The notes under the pieces: generated by a model | What the model saw: the letters and a program-made list of their open reading frames with translations, nothing else | Told to the model about the DNA's origin: nothing | The model's database searches: none | Made by a program: the position numbers and the translations under genes | NCBI GenBank assembly: GCA_027080125.1 | Contig: JALWSW010000110.1 | Span: forward strand, 1-6,258 | Source: Campylobacterales bacterium | GTDB lineage: Bacteria; Campylobacterota_A; Desulfurellia; JAADFJ01 | Reading direction: 5' to 3' | DNA: 6,258 nt | Part shown: piece after piece, positions 6,047-6,258 of the stretch | Layout of the letters: each line of letters begins with the position of its first letter | How positions within the stretch are numbered: the stretch's first letter is position 1

Positions 6047-6258
6047 TGGTTGTAGCGAGGTAGGATTAGACACTCAAACCAAAAAAGACATCGCAGAACT
6101 ACTTGACATCAAAGTCAAACCATGCGAATGCAAGTATCCAAAACTACCTATCTTTAAAGTACCGGCTAAACAAAAAGTACCAAAAGGCATGAGCATAGAG
6201 GAAGCGTTTTATAGACAGAATGCAGTCAATGAACAGTTGCGCGGTGTGTGTGCGAAGT
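5997..6258 (+). CDS. Outer-membrane lipoprotein spanin candidate (Rz1/LysC-like), 3' end missing
   Basis: The frame begins at ATG 5997 and is still open at the window edge, giving 87 residues. It starts with a lipoprotein signal peptide, MKSLTLVALIYTTTLFSGC, with lipobox FSGC and lipidated Cys19. Ser at +2 argues for outer-membrane sorting. The mature part contains CEC (43-45) and a proline-spaced segment (YPKLPIFKVPAKQKVPKG). It then has a tail MSIEEAFYRQNAVNEQLRGV followed by Cys85, resembling the 'Y-x-x-N-x-x-x-x-x-x-C' end of many Rz1-like proteins. The first 50 bases overlap the i-spanin gene in another frame, so that gene's end encodes the signal peptide. Overlapping Rz/Rz1 pairs are well known. 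It should partner the i-spanin across the periplasm. The stop codon is outside the window. Confidence 0.78.
   Translation, partial: MKSLTLVALIYTTTLFSGCSEVGLDTQTKKDIAELLDIKVKPCECKYPKLPIFKVPAKQKVPKGMSIEEAFYRQNAVNEQLRGVCAK

Overview
This window reads as the late region of a tailed bacteriophage or prophage: virion and tail genes followed by the start of a lysis cassette, all on the plus strand and tightly packed. The DNA is A+T-rich by eye. The host should be a diderm (Gram-negative type) bacterium, because the right end encodes an inner-membrane plus outer-membrane-lipoprotein pair that looks like phage spanins. The A-rich codon use and AAGGA-type ribosome sites would suit Campylobacterota such as Sulfurimonas, Sulfurovum or Arcobacter relatives. 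That host guess is an impression and was not tested. No integrase, attachment site, tRNA, CRISPR array or transposon is visible.

Layout: (1) 1-201, the 3' end of an unrecognised gene. (2) 204-1787, a large unrecognised protein with a C-terminal hydrophobic cluster, probably a virion component. (3) 1788-1860, an intergenic gap with a C7T6 tract and a possible promoter. (4) 1861-2172, a small protein with a basic helical tail. (5) 2174-2638, an unrecognised 154-residue protein. (6) 2639-5122, an 827-residue modular tail fibre or tailspike: coiled-coil start, three 46-residue repeats, an inserted beta module, a neck and pectate-lyase-3-like beta-helix, and a short C-terminal motif. It has the best Shine-Dalgarno sequence in the window. 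(7) 5123-5228, a gap separating the tail and lysis blocks. (8) 5229-5708, a holin. (9) 5708-6046, an i-spanin candidate. (10) 5997 to the window end, an o-spanin lipoprotein candidate whose signal peptide is encoded inside the end of the i-spanin gene.

How the genes work together: genes 2, 4 and 5 are probably structural or tail-associated, judged from position only. The fibre would recognise and perhaps cut a surface polysaccharide. The holin would open or depolarise the inner membrane, and the spanin pair would disrupt the outer membrane. No endolysin is seen here, so it must lie outside the window.

The most notable points are the modular fibre with an apparent insertion between repeat copies, two adjacent perfect hairpins (one followed by T6) inside the fibre gene, the overlapping divergent spanin pair, and the unrecognised virion-like genes 2, 4 and 5. 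I found no sign of a defence system or other new multi-gene machinery.
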